In this document: piece after piece, positions 50,494 through 58,666 of the stretch
How the letters are laid out: each line of letters opens with the position of its first letter
Position numbering within the stretch: the first letter of the stretch is position 1
Assembly: GCA_050699715.1 (NCBI GenBank)
Contig: JBOHFR010000006.1
Location: 1 to 64,000, forward strand
Source of the DNA: GCA-003244245 sp050699715
GTDB taxonomy: Bacteria > Actinomycetota > Actinomycetes > Mycobacteriales > Pseudonocardiaceae
Direction: 5' to 3'
Length of the DNA: 64,000 bases
Made by a program: the position numbers and the translations under genes
The notes under the pieces: generated by a model
What the model saw: the letters and a program-made list of their open reading frames with translations, nothing else
Told to the model about the DNA's origin: nothing
Database searches by the model: none

Positions 50494-50916
50494 TGATGAC
50501 GGGACCGCCTGGCGCGGAACCGAATGCGCAAACCCCGGAACACCACATGGGTCGGTCTTGCCTCTCGCCGGCAAACCCTTGGGCCCCACGGTTGTTTCAC
50601 GATCGTATTGGTGGGCCGAGAATCTGTGGCCGGCTACTGTCCGGGGGCGACACCCTGCGCCATGATCGTCCGATGCCTGCCACACCAGGTACCGATGTCA
50701 CTGTCGGTGAGGTCCGGGGAAGGACTGTCGCAGCGTGCGGAGTTGCCACAGACGGCAACTTCTCGCACTGAGCATCCTGAAACATCCGGCGCTAGCTGCG
50801 CACCAAGGGTGCGCGTCGTGAACTCGACGCCACCGAGGCCCCGCGCCGGGATGCCCGGGACAGAAAGACGTGACCACCGCGACGATAAAAACAATCTTGG
50901 AACGACCATGCCTTGG

Positions 50917-51055
50917 GTCCAATGCTATGAAGTTAGGGTCGGGGAACCTGGCGAGTATGTAGTGATGGTCACCTGCTTGCCGCTGCAGGTCACGGTCATT
51001 TCGCGATCGCATAAGTGGGCCAGGAATCTGCGGCCAGCCGCCACCCAAGGATGAT
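50917..51055. repeat. Dispersed repeat, copies 2 and 3 (50575-50660 resembles 50990-51035)
   Basis: The block with caatgctatgaagttagg, cggggaacctggcgagtatg and tagtgatggtcacctg matches 14160-14226. Its 3' half (cacggtcatttcgcgatcg ... gtgggccaggaatctg) matches a further copy at 50575-50660 (cacggttgtttcacgatcg ... gtgggccgagaatctg). The substitutions show ancient copies of one element. Confidence 0.55.
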
Positions 51056-51073
51056 CCCGCCGGTGCCAGGGCA

Positions 51074-51173
51074 TCTCGCCTGCACTGGGGTTCGGCGAAC
51101 TCGACAGGAGGGCTGACCGCCGACTGCCTGAAAGCTCTGGTGTCGAGTTCGCCGAACCCCAGCGCAGGCGAGA
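51074..51173. repeat. 33-bp inverted repeat with 34-base loop
   Basis: Left arm 51074-51106 starts tctcgcctgcactggggttc and ends gaactcgaca. Right arm 51141-51173 is its reverse complement with a single mismatch (32 of 33). The loop is 51107-51140. No gene crosses it. Such an arm length is far beyond an ordinary terminator. Confidence 0.9.
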
Positions 51174-51228
51174 CCCGAGAGGGGGTGAGGCGATCACGAA
51201 CCACAGGCAGCCTGATCCGGCGGAGAAA

Positions 51229-51270
51229 CACCCTCATGGGGGTACTCCGGGCAGTACCCCCATGAGGGTG
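51229..51270. repeat. Perfect 18-bp inverted repeat with 6-base loop
   Basis: caccctcatgggggtact (51229-51246), loop ccgggc, then agtacccccatgagggtg (51253-51270): perfect arms. No poly-T follows, so it is not a standard intrinsic terminator. It lies 56 bases after the 33-bp inverted repeat. Confidence 0.9.
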
Positions 51271-51363
51271 CCCAGCAGGTGCGGCTGCACGCTGTTCCGA
51301 CACCGCCACCAACTCTGTTCTCCCAGGTCAGCTCCTTAACTGAGTGACATTGTCCCCGAGCCG

Positions 51364-51588
51364 CGTGCCGGTATGCCGCCGGGCTTTCCGGTCAGAAAAT
51401 CGCCGATGCCTACAACGCTCGCTTCGGTACCGCAGACCGGTCGGCGCCGATGAGCAAGACGCGTATCAGCGAGTATGAGAACTGGCCGATGGGCCGGAAC
51501 ACCCGCAAGCCGTCCCTGACGATCCTGGACAACCCCGCGAAACTGTACGGCGCCACTCGTCGATGCGCTGGATCGGTACTCGTCGTAG
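51364..51588 (+). pseudogene. XRE-family HTH gene remnant
   Basis: In one frame the DNA reads CRYAAGLSGQKIADAYNARF, then APMSKTRISEYENWPMGRNT and RKPSLTILDNPAKLYGA. These are the helices of an actinomycete XRE domain, including the SEYENWP motif that normally closes its first half. After AKLYGAT the expected ending LVDALDRYSS is in another frame and stops at 51588. The start is missing and the rest of the regulator is absent. The remnant runs into a methyltransferase remnant on the same strand. Confidence 0.6.
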
Positions 51589-51699
51589 CCCGCATTGACC
51601 TTACCTGCTTCTATGGCGCTTCGGGTGGTACTTGGCGACGGTTCGACTCGCAATCCGTGGGTAACGATGGCCGGTGTCGCCTTGCTTACCGCGACCAAA

Positions 51700-52244
51700 C
51701 CTGGGTCGTGCGCCTGGCTGGCCCGCACAGCCAGCCGGGACAACCCGCCAGCTCCAGCATTAGGCCCAGTCTCGCCGCCCGCATGCTTCACGAGCTCGCG
51801 GTCACCGAGAACGACCACATCCTGGAGATCGGCACCGGAACCGGCTATCTGACCGCGCTGCTGTGCCACCGCCTCGGCGCGAGCAATATCACGAGCACCG
51901 ACATCGATGCTGATCTGGTCGACTCTGCCGGCAGAATTCTCGCCGAGCTGGGGTACACCCCCACGCTGGCCACCGCCGATGGAACCCACGGCTATCCCGA
52001 TCGCGCCCCCTACGACCGCGTCCTCGGTACCGCCGCGGTGGAAAAAGTCCCGCAGTCCTGGATTGACCAAACCCGGCCCGGTGGGCGCATCGTCACCCCG
52101 TTGCGCAGCGCCATCGCCGTCATCCACGAGATCTGGCACACCGCAGGAGATCCCCGCCCGGATCGATACCAGCTCACCATCAACCCGCAGGGCCACACCA
52201 TCTCGCTTGATGACCGCCACAGCCCCCACTCCTGGAAGTTGTGA
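51700..52244 (+). pseudogene. PCMT-type methyltransferase remnant (RiPP-maturation type)
   Basis: The sequence SSSIRPSLAARMLHELAVTE, then DHILEIGTGTGYLTALLCHR (SAM motif I) and GYPDRAPYDRVLGTAAVEKV, QSWIDQTRPGGRIVTPL matches protein-isoaspartate methyltransferase-like enzymes, often found with ATP-grasp/graspetide or FxLD RiPP loci in actinomycetes. The N-terminal ~70 residues are missing. The middle appears deleted, since TPL runs straight into the C-terminal motif RYQLTINPQGHTISLDD then RHSPHSW. A deleted, nonfunctional gene is the best reading, although the ORF is open. It abuts the GH65 stop with no gap. Confidence 0.65.
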
Positions 52245-54614
52245 TCAACCGGTCGCCTCACCAGATGGCCGGCGGGCGAGTGGCTCCCGGCCGAGCGGCT
52301 GCGTCAGGTGATCGGTCGGCGGAGCCGGCGGGGTTGGCTGTATCACTGGCGAGCCCATGGTGAGCGTGATGAGCTGCCCGTGGTGCCTCAGCGTCAGTCC
52401 GGCACCATCCAGCAGCTGATACTCCGCTTGCCCAGGGGTGATCTCCACCCGCAGTCGCTGCCCGCGCCAGCGCAGCCGGAAGGCGATCCTGGTCAACGCC
52501 TCGGGCAGCCGAGGCGCGAAAGCCAGGCCGCCGTCGTTGAGGTGACGCAGCCCGCCGAACCCGGCCACCACCGCCGACCAGGCGCCGGCCAGCGACGCGA
52601 TGTGCAGGCCGTGGTCGGTGTTGTGCGCCAGATCAGCCAGATCCATCAGCGCGGTCTCGCAGAGGTAGTCATGGGCGAGGTCGAGGTGCCCGGTCTCGGC
52701 GGCCAGCACCGCCTGGGTGGCCGCTGACAGCGACGAGTCGCGGACGGTGATCCGCTCGTAGTAGGCGAAGTTCCGGGCCTTCTGCTCGGTGGTGAACGCC
52801 TCCGGGCACAGCTGCATGGCCAGCACCAGGTCGGCCTGTTTCACCACCTGCTTGCGGTACAGGTCGAAGTAGGGAAAGTGCAGCAGCAGCGGGTACTGAT
52901 CCGACGCCGTGCCGGCGAAGTCCCAGACCGCGTGCTCGGTGAAGCCTTCTGCCTGCGGGTGCACGTCGAGCTTCTCGTCGTAGGGTATGATCATCGCGGC
53001 TGCCGCGTCCCGCCAGGACGCAGTCTCTTCTGAGTCGACGCCGAACGTCGCGGCTTTCTCCAGGTGCCGCTCGACGGCCGTGGCTGCGGCCCGCAGGTTC
53101 CGCTGCGCCATCAGGTTGGTGTAGACGTTGTTGTCGGCCACCGCGCTGTACTCGTCTGGCCCGGTGACGCCATCGATGCGGAAGTTGCCCTGCACGTCGT
53201 GGTGGCCCAGCGAGCGCCACAGCCGTGCTGTCTGCACCAGCAGCTCCAGCGCGATGTCGCGCTCGAAGTCGGCGTCACCGGTCGCGGTCACATGGCGGAT
53301 CGCCGCGTCGGCGATGTCGGCATTGACGTGGAAGGCCGCGGTACCGGCCGGCCAGTATCCCGAGCATTCCTGACCGCGGATGGTGCGCCACGGAAACGCC
53401 GCGCCGGCCAGGCCGAGCTGCCCGGCGCGCTCGATGGCCAGTGGCAGGGTCTGGCGCCGCCAGCGCAGTGCGTCAGCCGCCGCGTCCGGTACCGTGTGGC
53501 TGAGCACCGGCAACACGAAGGTCTCGGTGTCCCAGAAGGTGTGGCCGTCGTACCCTGGGCCGGTCAGTCCCTTGGCCGCGATGCCCCGCCGCTCGGCGCG
53601 TGCGCCGGCTTGCAGGACGTGGAACAACGCGAACCGGACCGCTTGCTGCAGCTGCGGGTTGCCCTCGATCTCCACGTCTGCTGCGGCCCAGAAATCGTCG
53701 AGGTAGCGGCGCTGCTCGGTGATCAGTCCGGTCCAGCCGGTGTACCGGGCCGCCGCCAACGCGGCCCGGACCTGATCGTTGAGTGCGGGAAACGACCGCT
53801 GTGAGGACCAGCCGTAGGCCAGGTACTTCACGATCCGCAGCCGCTGACCGGGTTCCAGCCGGCAGATCACCGTCGTTCGGGCGACGTGCTCGGTGGCCGA
53901 GGAGTGAAACTCCGTGCGCGAGGGACCGATCACCTCGTGGTCCATCGCCGCAGCCATCCGCAGCCCGGAGTGGCGGGCGCTGTGCATCAGCGTGGCTCCG
54001 GTGTCGTTGCACCGGTACTGCTCGGCGACCAGCGGCTCGAAGAGTGCCGCGGCCACCCGTGGGTCGTCGGTGGCGGCGGGCAGCTGCTCGTTGGCGAACA
54101 ACTCAGACTGCAGGACCAGCAGCACCGGCTCGTCGACTGGCTCGACCTCGTAGTTGATCGTGACCACAGCTCGTTGGACCAGCGACACCAGCCGCTGGGA
54201 GCTCACCCGCACCGCTTTGCCAGCAGGGGAGACCCACTCAAAGCGGCGAGTGAGCGTGCCGGCCCGCAGGTCGAGCACCCGTTCGTGGGAGCGCAGCTCG
54301 CCATAGCGCACGTCCAGCGGCTCGTCGTCGACCAGCAGCCGGATCAGTTTGCCGTTGGTCACATTGATGATCGTCTGGCCGGACTCGGGATAGCCGTAGC
54401 CGCCCTCGGGATAGGGCAGTGGCCGCAGCTCGTAGAAGGAGTTGAGGTAGCTGCCGGGCAGCGCGTGCGGATCGCCCTCATCGAGGTTGCCGCGCAGCCC
54501 GATGTGCCCGTTGGCCAGCGCGAAGACCGACTCTGTCTGGCCCAGTGCGGCCAGGTCCAGCCCGCACTCCCGCACGGCCCAGGGCTCGATGGCGAACTGG
54601 TGCTGCTCGATCAT
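52245..54614 (-). CDS. Glycoside hydrolase family 65 (maltose/trehalose phosphorylase-type)
   Basis: 789 residues with the GH65 N-terminal beta-sandwich, the (alpha/alpha)6 barrel and a C-terminal sheet. The catalytic acid lies in GVTGPDEYSAVADNNVYTNL (Glu of PDEYS), with other barrel motifs GYDGHTFWDTETFVLPVLSH and KQADLVLAMQLCPEAF. The family acts on alpha-glucosides by phosphorolysis or hydrolysis in the cytoplasm. Coupling by a four-base overlap to a beta-phosphoglucomutase-like HAD gene argues for a phosphorylase releasing beta-glucose 1-phosphate. The same pair occurs in mycobacteria (Rv3400-Rv3401). Confidence 0.92.
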   Translation of the reverse strand: MIEQHQFAIEPWAVRECGLDLAALGQTESVFALANGHIGLRGNLDEGDPHALPGSYLNSFYELRPLPYPEGGYGYPESGQTIINVTNGKLIRLLVDDEPLDVRYGELRSHERVLDLRAGTLTRRFEWVSPAGKAVRVSSQRLVSLVQRAVVTINYEVEPVDEPVLLVLQSELFANEQLPAATDDPRVAAALFEPLVAEQYRCNDTGATLMHSARHSGLRMAAAMDHEVIGPSRTEFHSSATEHVARTTVICRLEPGQRLRIVKYLAYGWSSQRSFPALNDQVRAALAAARYTGWTGLITEQRRYLDDFWAAADVEIEGNPQLQQAVRFALFHVLQAGARAERRGIAAKGLTGPGYDGHTFWDTETFVLPVLSHTVPDAAADALRWRRQTLPLAIERAGQLGLAGAAFPWRTIRGQECSGYWPAGTAAFHVNADIADAAIRHVTATGDADFERDIALELLVQTARLWRSLGHHDVQGNFRIDGVTGPDEYSAVADNNVYTNLMAQRNLRAAATAVERHLEKAATFGVDSEETASWRDAAAAMIIPYDEKLDVHPQAEGFTEHAVWDFAGTASDQYPLLLHFPYFDLYRKQVVKQADLVLAMQLCPEAFTTEQKARNFAYYERITVRDSSLSAATQAVLAAETGHLDLAHDYLCETALMDLADLAHNTDHGLHIASLAGAWSAVVAGFGGLRHLNDGGLAFAPRLPEALTRIAFRLRWRGQRLRVEITPGQAEYQLLDGAGLTLRHHGQLITLTMGSPVIQPTPPAPPTDHLTQPLGREPLARRPSGEATG

Positions 54615-55363
54615 GACTGGTCCAGCAGCTCAGCGAGGTCGCTGACGACGACGTCGGCGCCGTGCGCGCGCAACGCGTCGGCTTGACCGACCCGATCCAC
54701 TCCGACGACGTAACCGAACTGCCCAGCGCGGCCGGCCGCGACCCCGGCCAGCGCGTCCTCAAACACCACGGCTGCGCCCGGCGGCACACCGAGCAGCCGG
54801 GCACCGGCTAAGAAGGTATCCGGCGCTGGCTTGCCAGCGAGCCCCTCGCGAAGGGCGACCAACCCGTCGACGCGGGCGTCGAACAGCTCAGCCAGCCCCG
54901 CTGCGGTGAGCACCAGCTCGGCGTTCGCGCTGGAAGTCACCACCGCGCAGGGCAACCCAGCGTCGCGCGCCGCGTGCAGGTAGCGCACCGAGCCCGGGTA
55001 GACCGTCACCCCTTGGGTGCGGATGAGCTCCAATACCAGGTCGTTCTTGCGGCTGGACAGTCCACGCACGGTTGGTGCTCCTGGCGGGTCCTGGGGTGTG
55101 CCCGTCGGCAGCTCGATGTGCCGGGAGGCGAGGAACGACTGGGTGCCGGCCAGTCGCGGCTTGCCATCGACGTAGGTGTCGTAGTCGGCACCGGAGTCGA
55201 ACGGGGTGAAGGGCTCGCCGGTGTCCTGGGCCCGCTGCGCCAGGAACTCGTCGAACATCAGCTTCCAGGCCGCAGCGTGCTGCTTGGCAGTCTGGGTGAG
55301 CACGCCGTCCAAGTCGAACAGCAAGCCACGGGCGGGGTCGGGCACCCCAAGCGCGCTGAACAT
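54611..55363 (-). CDS. Beta-phosphoglucomutase-like HAD phosphatase
   Basis: 250 residues. HAD motifs: the nucleophile LLFDLDGVLTQTAKQHAAAW, Thr/Ser motif II (CAVVTSSANAELVLTAAG), Lys motif III (LAGKPAPDTFLAGARLLG) and the acidic motif IV (AAVVFEDALAGVAAGRAGQF). An extended cap (FDSGADYDTYVDGKPR) is typical of beta-phosphoglucomutases. It likely converts beta-glucose 1-phosphate from the GH65 enzyme into glucose 6-phosphate. The stop overlaps the GH65 start by four bases. Confidence 0.9.
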   Translation of the reverse strand: MFSALGVPDPARGLLFDLDGVLTQTAKQHAAAWKLMFDEFLAQRAQDTGEPFTPFDSGADYDTYVDGKPRLAGTQSFLASRHIELPTGTPQDPPGAPTVRGLSSRKNDLVLELIRTQGVTVYPGSVRYLHAARDAGLPCAVVTSSANAELVLTAAGLAELFDARVDGLVALREGLAGKPAPDTFLAGARLLGVPPGAAVVFEDALAGVAAGRAGQFGYVVGVDRVGQADALRAHGADVVVSDLAELLDQS

Positions 55364-55424
55364 GCGCTTACCACCATCCGTCGGGTTTGGCTCAGATCAC
55401 GATGAAGGGCCGAGATCCTATCGG

Positions 55425-55640
55425 TCACCTGGCAATGATCAGGTAGAGGCTGTAGCCAACCACCAGGGCGCATGCCAGGAAGCAGAGTAGCGCCAGCGGC
55501 CGGGCTGCGGTAGTTCCCGGGCCGGTGGGCGCGCCGAGCACGCTCACGCCGAAAGCGAACAGCACGATCACCCCGACCGCAGCCCCGAAGGAGACAACGA
55601 ACACCGCGCCGAGGGCACCCCAGTCGATTGTCACGTGCAC
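55425..55640 (-). CDS. Small two-helix membrane protein with the phosphate transporter
   Basis: 71 residues with two hydrophobic helices (GAVFVVSFGAAVGVIVLFAF; LALLCFLACALVVGYSLYLI). It starts 12 bases after the PiT stop. A small membrane protein in this position is common in actinomycetes and may be an accessory of the transporter. No catalytic residues. Confidence 0.75.
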   Translation of the reverse strand: MHVTIDWGALGAVFVVSFGAAVGVIVLFAFGVSVLGAPTGPGTTAARPLALLCFLACALVVGYSLYLIIAR

Positions 55641-55652
55641 GCGGGAATCTCC

Positions 55653-56780
55653 TCAGGCTGGGACTGCGGCGACCTGTGGCCGGTCCGCTGGCATCTCGTT
55701 GACGTTGTGCGCATTCACCGGCTGGCGCCTGGACAGGAGGTAAACCCCAAGGCCGATAGCCAGCCCCGCTACCGCTACGACCACGGTCCCGGCGGTTCCC
55801 GTCTGGGCTACTCGGCCGGCCAGGGCGCCGACGATGGCGGCGGCCGGCAGGGTGATCAGCCAGGCGATCACCATCTGGCCGGCCAGGCCCCACCGCACCG
55901 AGGCCAGTCGGCGCCCGGCCCCGGCGCCGAAGATCGCACCCGAGCACACCTGGGTCGTCGACAGCGGGAACCCGAGCTGCGAGGAGACCAGGATGACCGC
56001 GGTGCTGCTGGTCTCGGCGGCGAACCCCTGCGGCGTCTCGATCTCGGTGATCCGCTTGCCGAGCGTCCTGATGATCCGCCAGCCGCCCAGGTAGGTGCCC
56101 AAGGCAATGGCCAGGCCGGCCATCAGGATCACCCAGACCGGCGGCGCCGAGCCAGCGGGCAGTGTCCCCGCGCTGATCAGCGCCAGCGTGATGATGCCCA
56201 TCGTCTTCTGCGCGTCGTTGGTGCCGTGCGCCAGGGAGACCATCGAGGCCGAGACCACTTGGCCGGCCTTGAAGCCGCTGCCCACTGTGCCCCGGTCGGT
56301 TCGCGAGGTGATACGGTAGGCGAGGTAGGTGCCGACCAGCGCCACCACGCCGGCGACGATCGGCGACAGCGCTGTGGGGACCAGGATTTTGGCCACCACG
56401 GTGCCGAAGTGCACCGCGCCCGCGCCGACTGCCACCCAGGTGGCGCCGATCAGGCCGCCGAACAACGCGTGCGAGGAGCTGGAGGGCAGCCCCAGGAACC
56501 AGGTCAGCAGATTCCACACGATGGCCCCGATCAGCCCACCGAAGATCACCGTTGGGGTGATCTTGGTGTCGTCGACCAAACCGCTGGAGATCGTCTTGGC
56601 GACAGCCACCGAGAGGAACGCGCCGACGAGGTTGAGCACCCCTGAGATCGCGACGGCGACCTTCGGTTTCAGTGCCTCGGTGGCGATCGAGGTCGCCATG
56701 GCGTTGGCGGTGTCGTGGAAGCCATTGGTGAAATCGAAGACCAACGCTGTGATGATCACTACCAGGACGATGACGTCCAT
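55653..56780 (-). CDS. Inorganic phosphate transporter, PiT family
   Basis: 375 residues from the ATG at 56780, chosen because FDFTNGFHDTANAMATSIAT follows the first helix in all family members and an AGGG site is present; a start 25 codons upstream is rejected. Both PiT repeats are present (GFHDTANAMA in the first; SLAHGTNDAQKTMGIITLAL in the second), with about ten membrane helices and the GDxxN-type sites. It is a proton- or sodium-coupled low-affinity phosphate importer. It probably forms an operon with the following small membrane protein. Confidence 0.92.
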   Translation of the reverse strand: MDVIVLVVIITALVFDFTNGFHDTANAMATSIATEALKPKVAVAISGVLNLVGAFLSVAVAKTISSGLVDDTKITPTVIFGGLIGAIVWNLLTWFLGLPSSSSHALFGGLIGATWVAVGAGAVHFGTVVAKILVPTALSPIVAGVVALVGTYLAYRITSRTDRGTVGSGFKAGQVVSASMVSLAHGTNDAQKTMGIITLALISAGTLPAGSAPPVWVILMAGLAIALGTYLGGWRIIRTLGKRITEIETPQGFAAETSSTAVILVSSQLGFPLSTTQVCSGAIFGAGAGRRLASVRWGLAGQMVIAWLITLPAAAIVGALAGRVAQTGTAGTVVVAVAGLAIGLGVYLLSRRQPVNAHNVNEMPADRPQVAAVPA

Positions 56781-56960
56781 GTGGAGCCCTTCGTCGGCAA
56801 GGGGCCGCAGCGCCTGGAGCGTTTCAGACCAAGCACAACACCCGGTGAACACCACTCAACTCGGAGATGGCCAGTACACTGCTCTGCGCCATCGACGCGG
56901 GGCCACCTCGTCACAAGTCTTGACGAAAGTACCGCCAGCTTCGGGCAGTGAACCAGTCAA

Positions 56961-57668
56961 TTACACTGAACCGTTGCAGTGGGCGGCCGAGAGCGCGATG
57001 GTCGTGATCACCAGTTCGTCGCCGCGCAGCCAGCGACCCTCCAACCGGGTCAGCGGCGCGCCGGTGATGGTTGGTGCGGCCACTAGTAGGCGGGCGGCGA
57101 AGGTCCCTTCAGTGGGCCCTTCAGGGGGATTAGCCGTGCCGGGATTGATGGTGACGGCAGCGTCGGCGAATCCTAGCCAGCTGCGGGTCAACGGGAACCA
57201 CGCCTTGTACACCGTTTCCTTGGCGCAGAAGAGGATGCGGTCCCAGCATGTTGCGCTGTCTGCGGTGGCCAGCTTGGACAGGTTGTCCTGCTCCTCATCC
57301 AGGGCGATGACGGCTAAGACACCCGCTGGCAGTGGTTGGTGCGGTTCGGCATCGATTCCCAGCGCGCGCAGATCGCGGCTGCGGGCCAGGGCTGCGGCCC
57401 GGTAACCGCCGCAGTGGGTCATGCTGCCCACCACACCTGGTGGCCACCGCGGCTCCCCGCGTTCGCCGGGCAGCACCGGCGCCGGTGGCAGGCCAAGTTG
57501 GCGCAGTGCCTGCCGCGCGCAGTGGCGGACGGTGCGGAACTCGCGGCGCCGTTTGTCCACGGCACCGCTGATCACGTCCGCTTCGCCCGGGTACAGCACC
57601 GCCTCGGGTGGGTCATCGAACGCCTCGGCGCTGGCCACCGCACCGGGTAGGATTTTCTCGATCAACAT
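56961..57668 (-). CDS. 4'-phosphopantetheinyl transferase (EntD/PptT type)
   Basis: 235 residues. EntD-like motifs: GSMTHCGGYRAAALARSRDL, LGIDAEPHQPLPAGVL (metal-binding Asp and Glu) and the catalytic CAKETVYKAWFPLTRSWLG. It activates acyl and peptidyl carrier proteins by adding phosphopantetheine from CoA. PptT is the essential single-gene version in mycobacteria. It sits 1 kb from the polyketide operon, whose PKS already carries a fused transferase, so this one may serve the Pls-like NRPS or fatty-acid metabolism. It follows a small membrane protein with a 15-base gap. Confidence 0.93.
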   Translation of the reverse strand: MLIEKILPGAVASAEAFDDPPEAVLYPGEADVISGAVDKRRREFRTVRHCARQALRQLGLPPAPVLPGERGEPRWPPGVVGSMTHCGGYRAAALARSRDLRALGIDAEPHQPLPAGVLAVIALDEEQDNLSKLATADSATCWDRILFCAKETVYKAWFPLTRSWLGFADAAVTINPGTANPPEGPTEGTFAARLLVAAPTITGAPLTRLEGRWLRGDELVITTIALSAAHCNGSV

Positions 57669-57683
57669 GGCTCCGAACCGGGC

Positions 57684-58067
57684 TCAGTGGCGGCCGACAG
57701 GGTTGATCAAGTCAACCAGTTCTTGGACGGCTACCGCGGGCGGGCTTCCTGGAGTGGCAGCCGCTGCAACCTTCGACAGCCCCCCGATGACGGTGTTCTT
57801 GGCGTCCTCCGCCAGGCTGCGCGCTGTCTCGGCCTGTTGGCGGCCTGTCTCGGCTTGTTGCGCACTCGCGGCGCCTGCGGCGGAACCGACGTGCACGCCG
57901 AAAAAGGTGCCGACCACAGTCCCGATGATCGTGCCGGCAGCCGTGATGACACTTGACGCCTCCGCGACACCCGCGTAACGAAACACTGCCGCCAGAGAAA
58001 TTCCGAGCAGTACGATGAGCCCCACGATCACGATCCAGAACCCATATGACTTCTCACTGAAAATCAC
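57684..58067 (-). CDS. Small membrane protein upstream of the transferase
   Basis: 127 residues with two N-terminal hydrophobic segments (WIVIVGLIVLLGISLAAVF; TIIGTVVGTFFGVHVGSAAG) and an Ala/Gln-rich, coiled-coil-like tail (QQAETGRQQAETARSLAEDA). No named family. It is followed within 15 bases by the phosphopantetheinyl transferase on the same strand, so the two are probably co-transcribed. Confidence 0.7.
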   Translation of the reverse strand: MIFSEKSYGFWIVIVGLIVLLGISLAAVFRYAGVAEASSVITAAGTIIGTVVGTFFGVHVGSAAGAASAQQAETGRQQAETARSLAEDAKNTVIGGLSKVAAAATPGSPPAVAVQELVDLINPVGRH

Positions 58068-58666
58068 GGCTACTCATCCTCCATGCGTGAGATTCGAACC
58101 GATGCGTGCCCAGCTGGCCAGGCATGAGCCGGCTGTGACGGGTACCAGCTTGGTCGACCACAGCCGGGTCGTCACAACAGGCCGGCGGTCGCGCCAGCGC
58201 GGTGCTCGCCACTATGCCCTTCCTCGACTACCGGCCCTTCAGCGGTGAGTCTCGGTCACAGGTAGTCACCGTGTCGGCGGACTGGTGGGGCTGCACAGCT
58301 GGCATCTGCTGTCGGGAGAACTGGCCCTCCATCGGACCCGGGGCGGTTCGGGACGCTGCAAGCAGGGGATGAATGTTCCTCAAGGAAACCAAAAAGTCAG
58401 TTAGTTTCGACTCAGCCCTCACCCTCGGCGCATCACATATTTTTTCGCTGCCACTTTTCACTCGTTCCCAGAGAGTCAATTCTAGCCGTTGTTGACATCG
58501 GCTTCGGCGGACACTTAGCATCTAGTCCCAGTAAGTCTCACGTCACGGTCTACCGGTGGGTGCAGCGCGTCACACCATTGTTGTCTCTCGCCACAAGATG
58601 TCCACTATCCGGCGAGCATGGCTGCCACATTTTGCGTTTGCTTTAGCAAAATTAATCAGATCAAGA
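58068..58666. other. AT-rich gap at the end of the polyketide operon
   Basis: About 600 bases that become AT-rich past 58370. A short inverted repeat (atcaag-attaa-cttgat, 58660-58676) spans the glycosyltransferase stop, and tttgc/gcaaa arms lie at about 58636-58650. No gene was recognised; a minus-strand 97-codon frame here has poor composition. It must hold the promoter of the membrane protein and transferase genes. Confidence 0.5.

Larger units (their letters stand above)
50494..51363. other. Repeat-rich non-coding region
   Basis: About 870 bases without a credible gene. It contains two diverged copies of a dispersed repeat (50575-50660 and 50917-51055) and two large palindromes (51074-51173 and 51229-51270). 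Short ORFs here are Cys/Trp/Arg-rich and look random. The region appears to be a graveyard of mobile sequences. Confidence 0.6.

Noticed and set aside
58080..58135. A gattcgaacc stretch resembling a tRNA T-loop
   Set aside because: The flanking bases do not form a T-stem, acceptor stem or D-arm on either strand.
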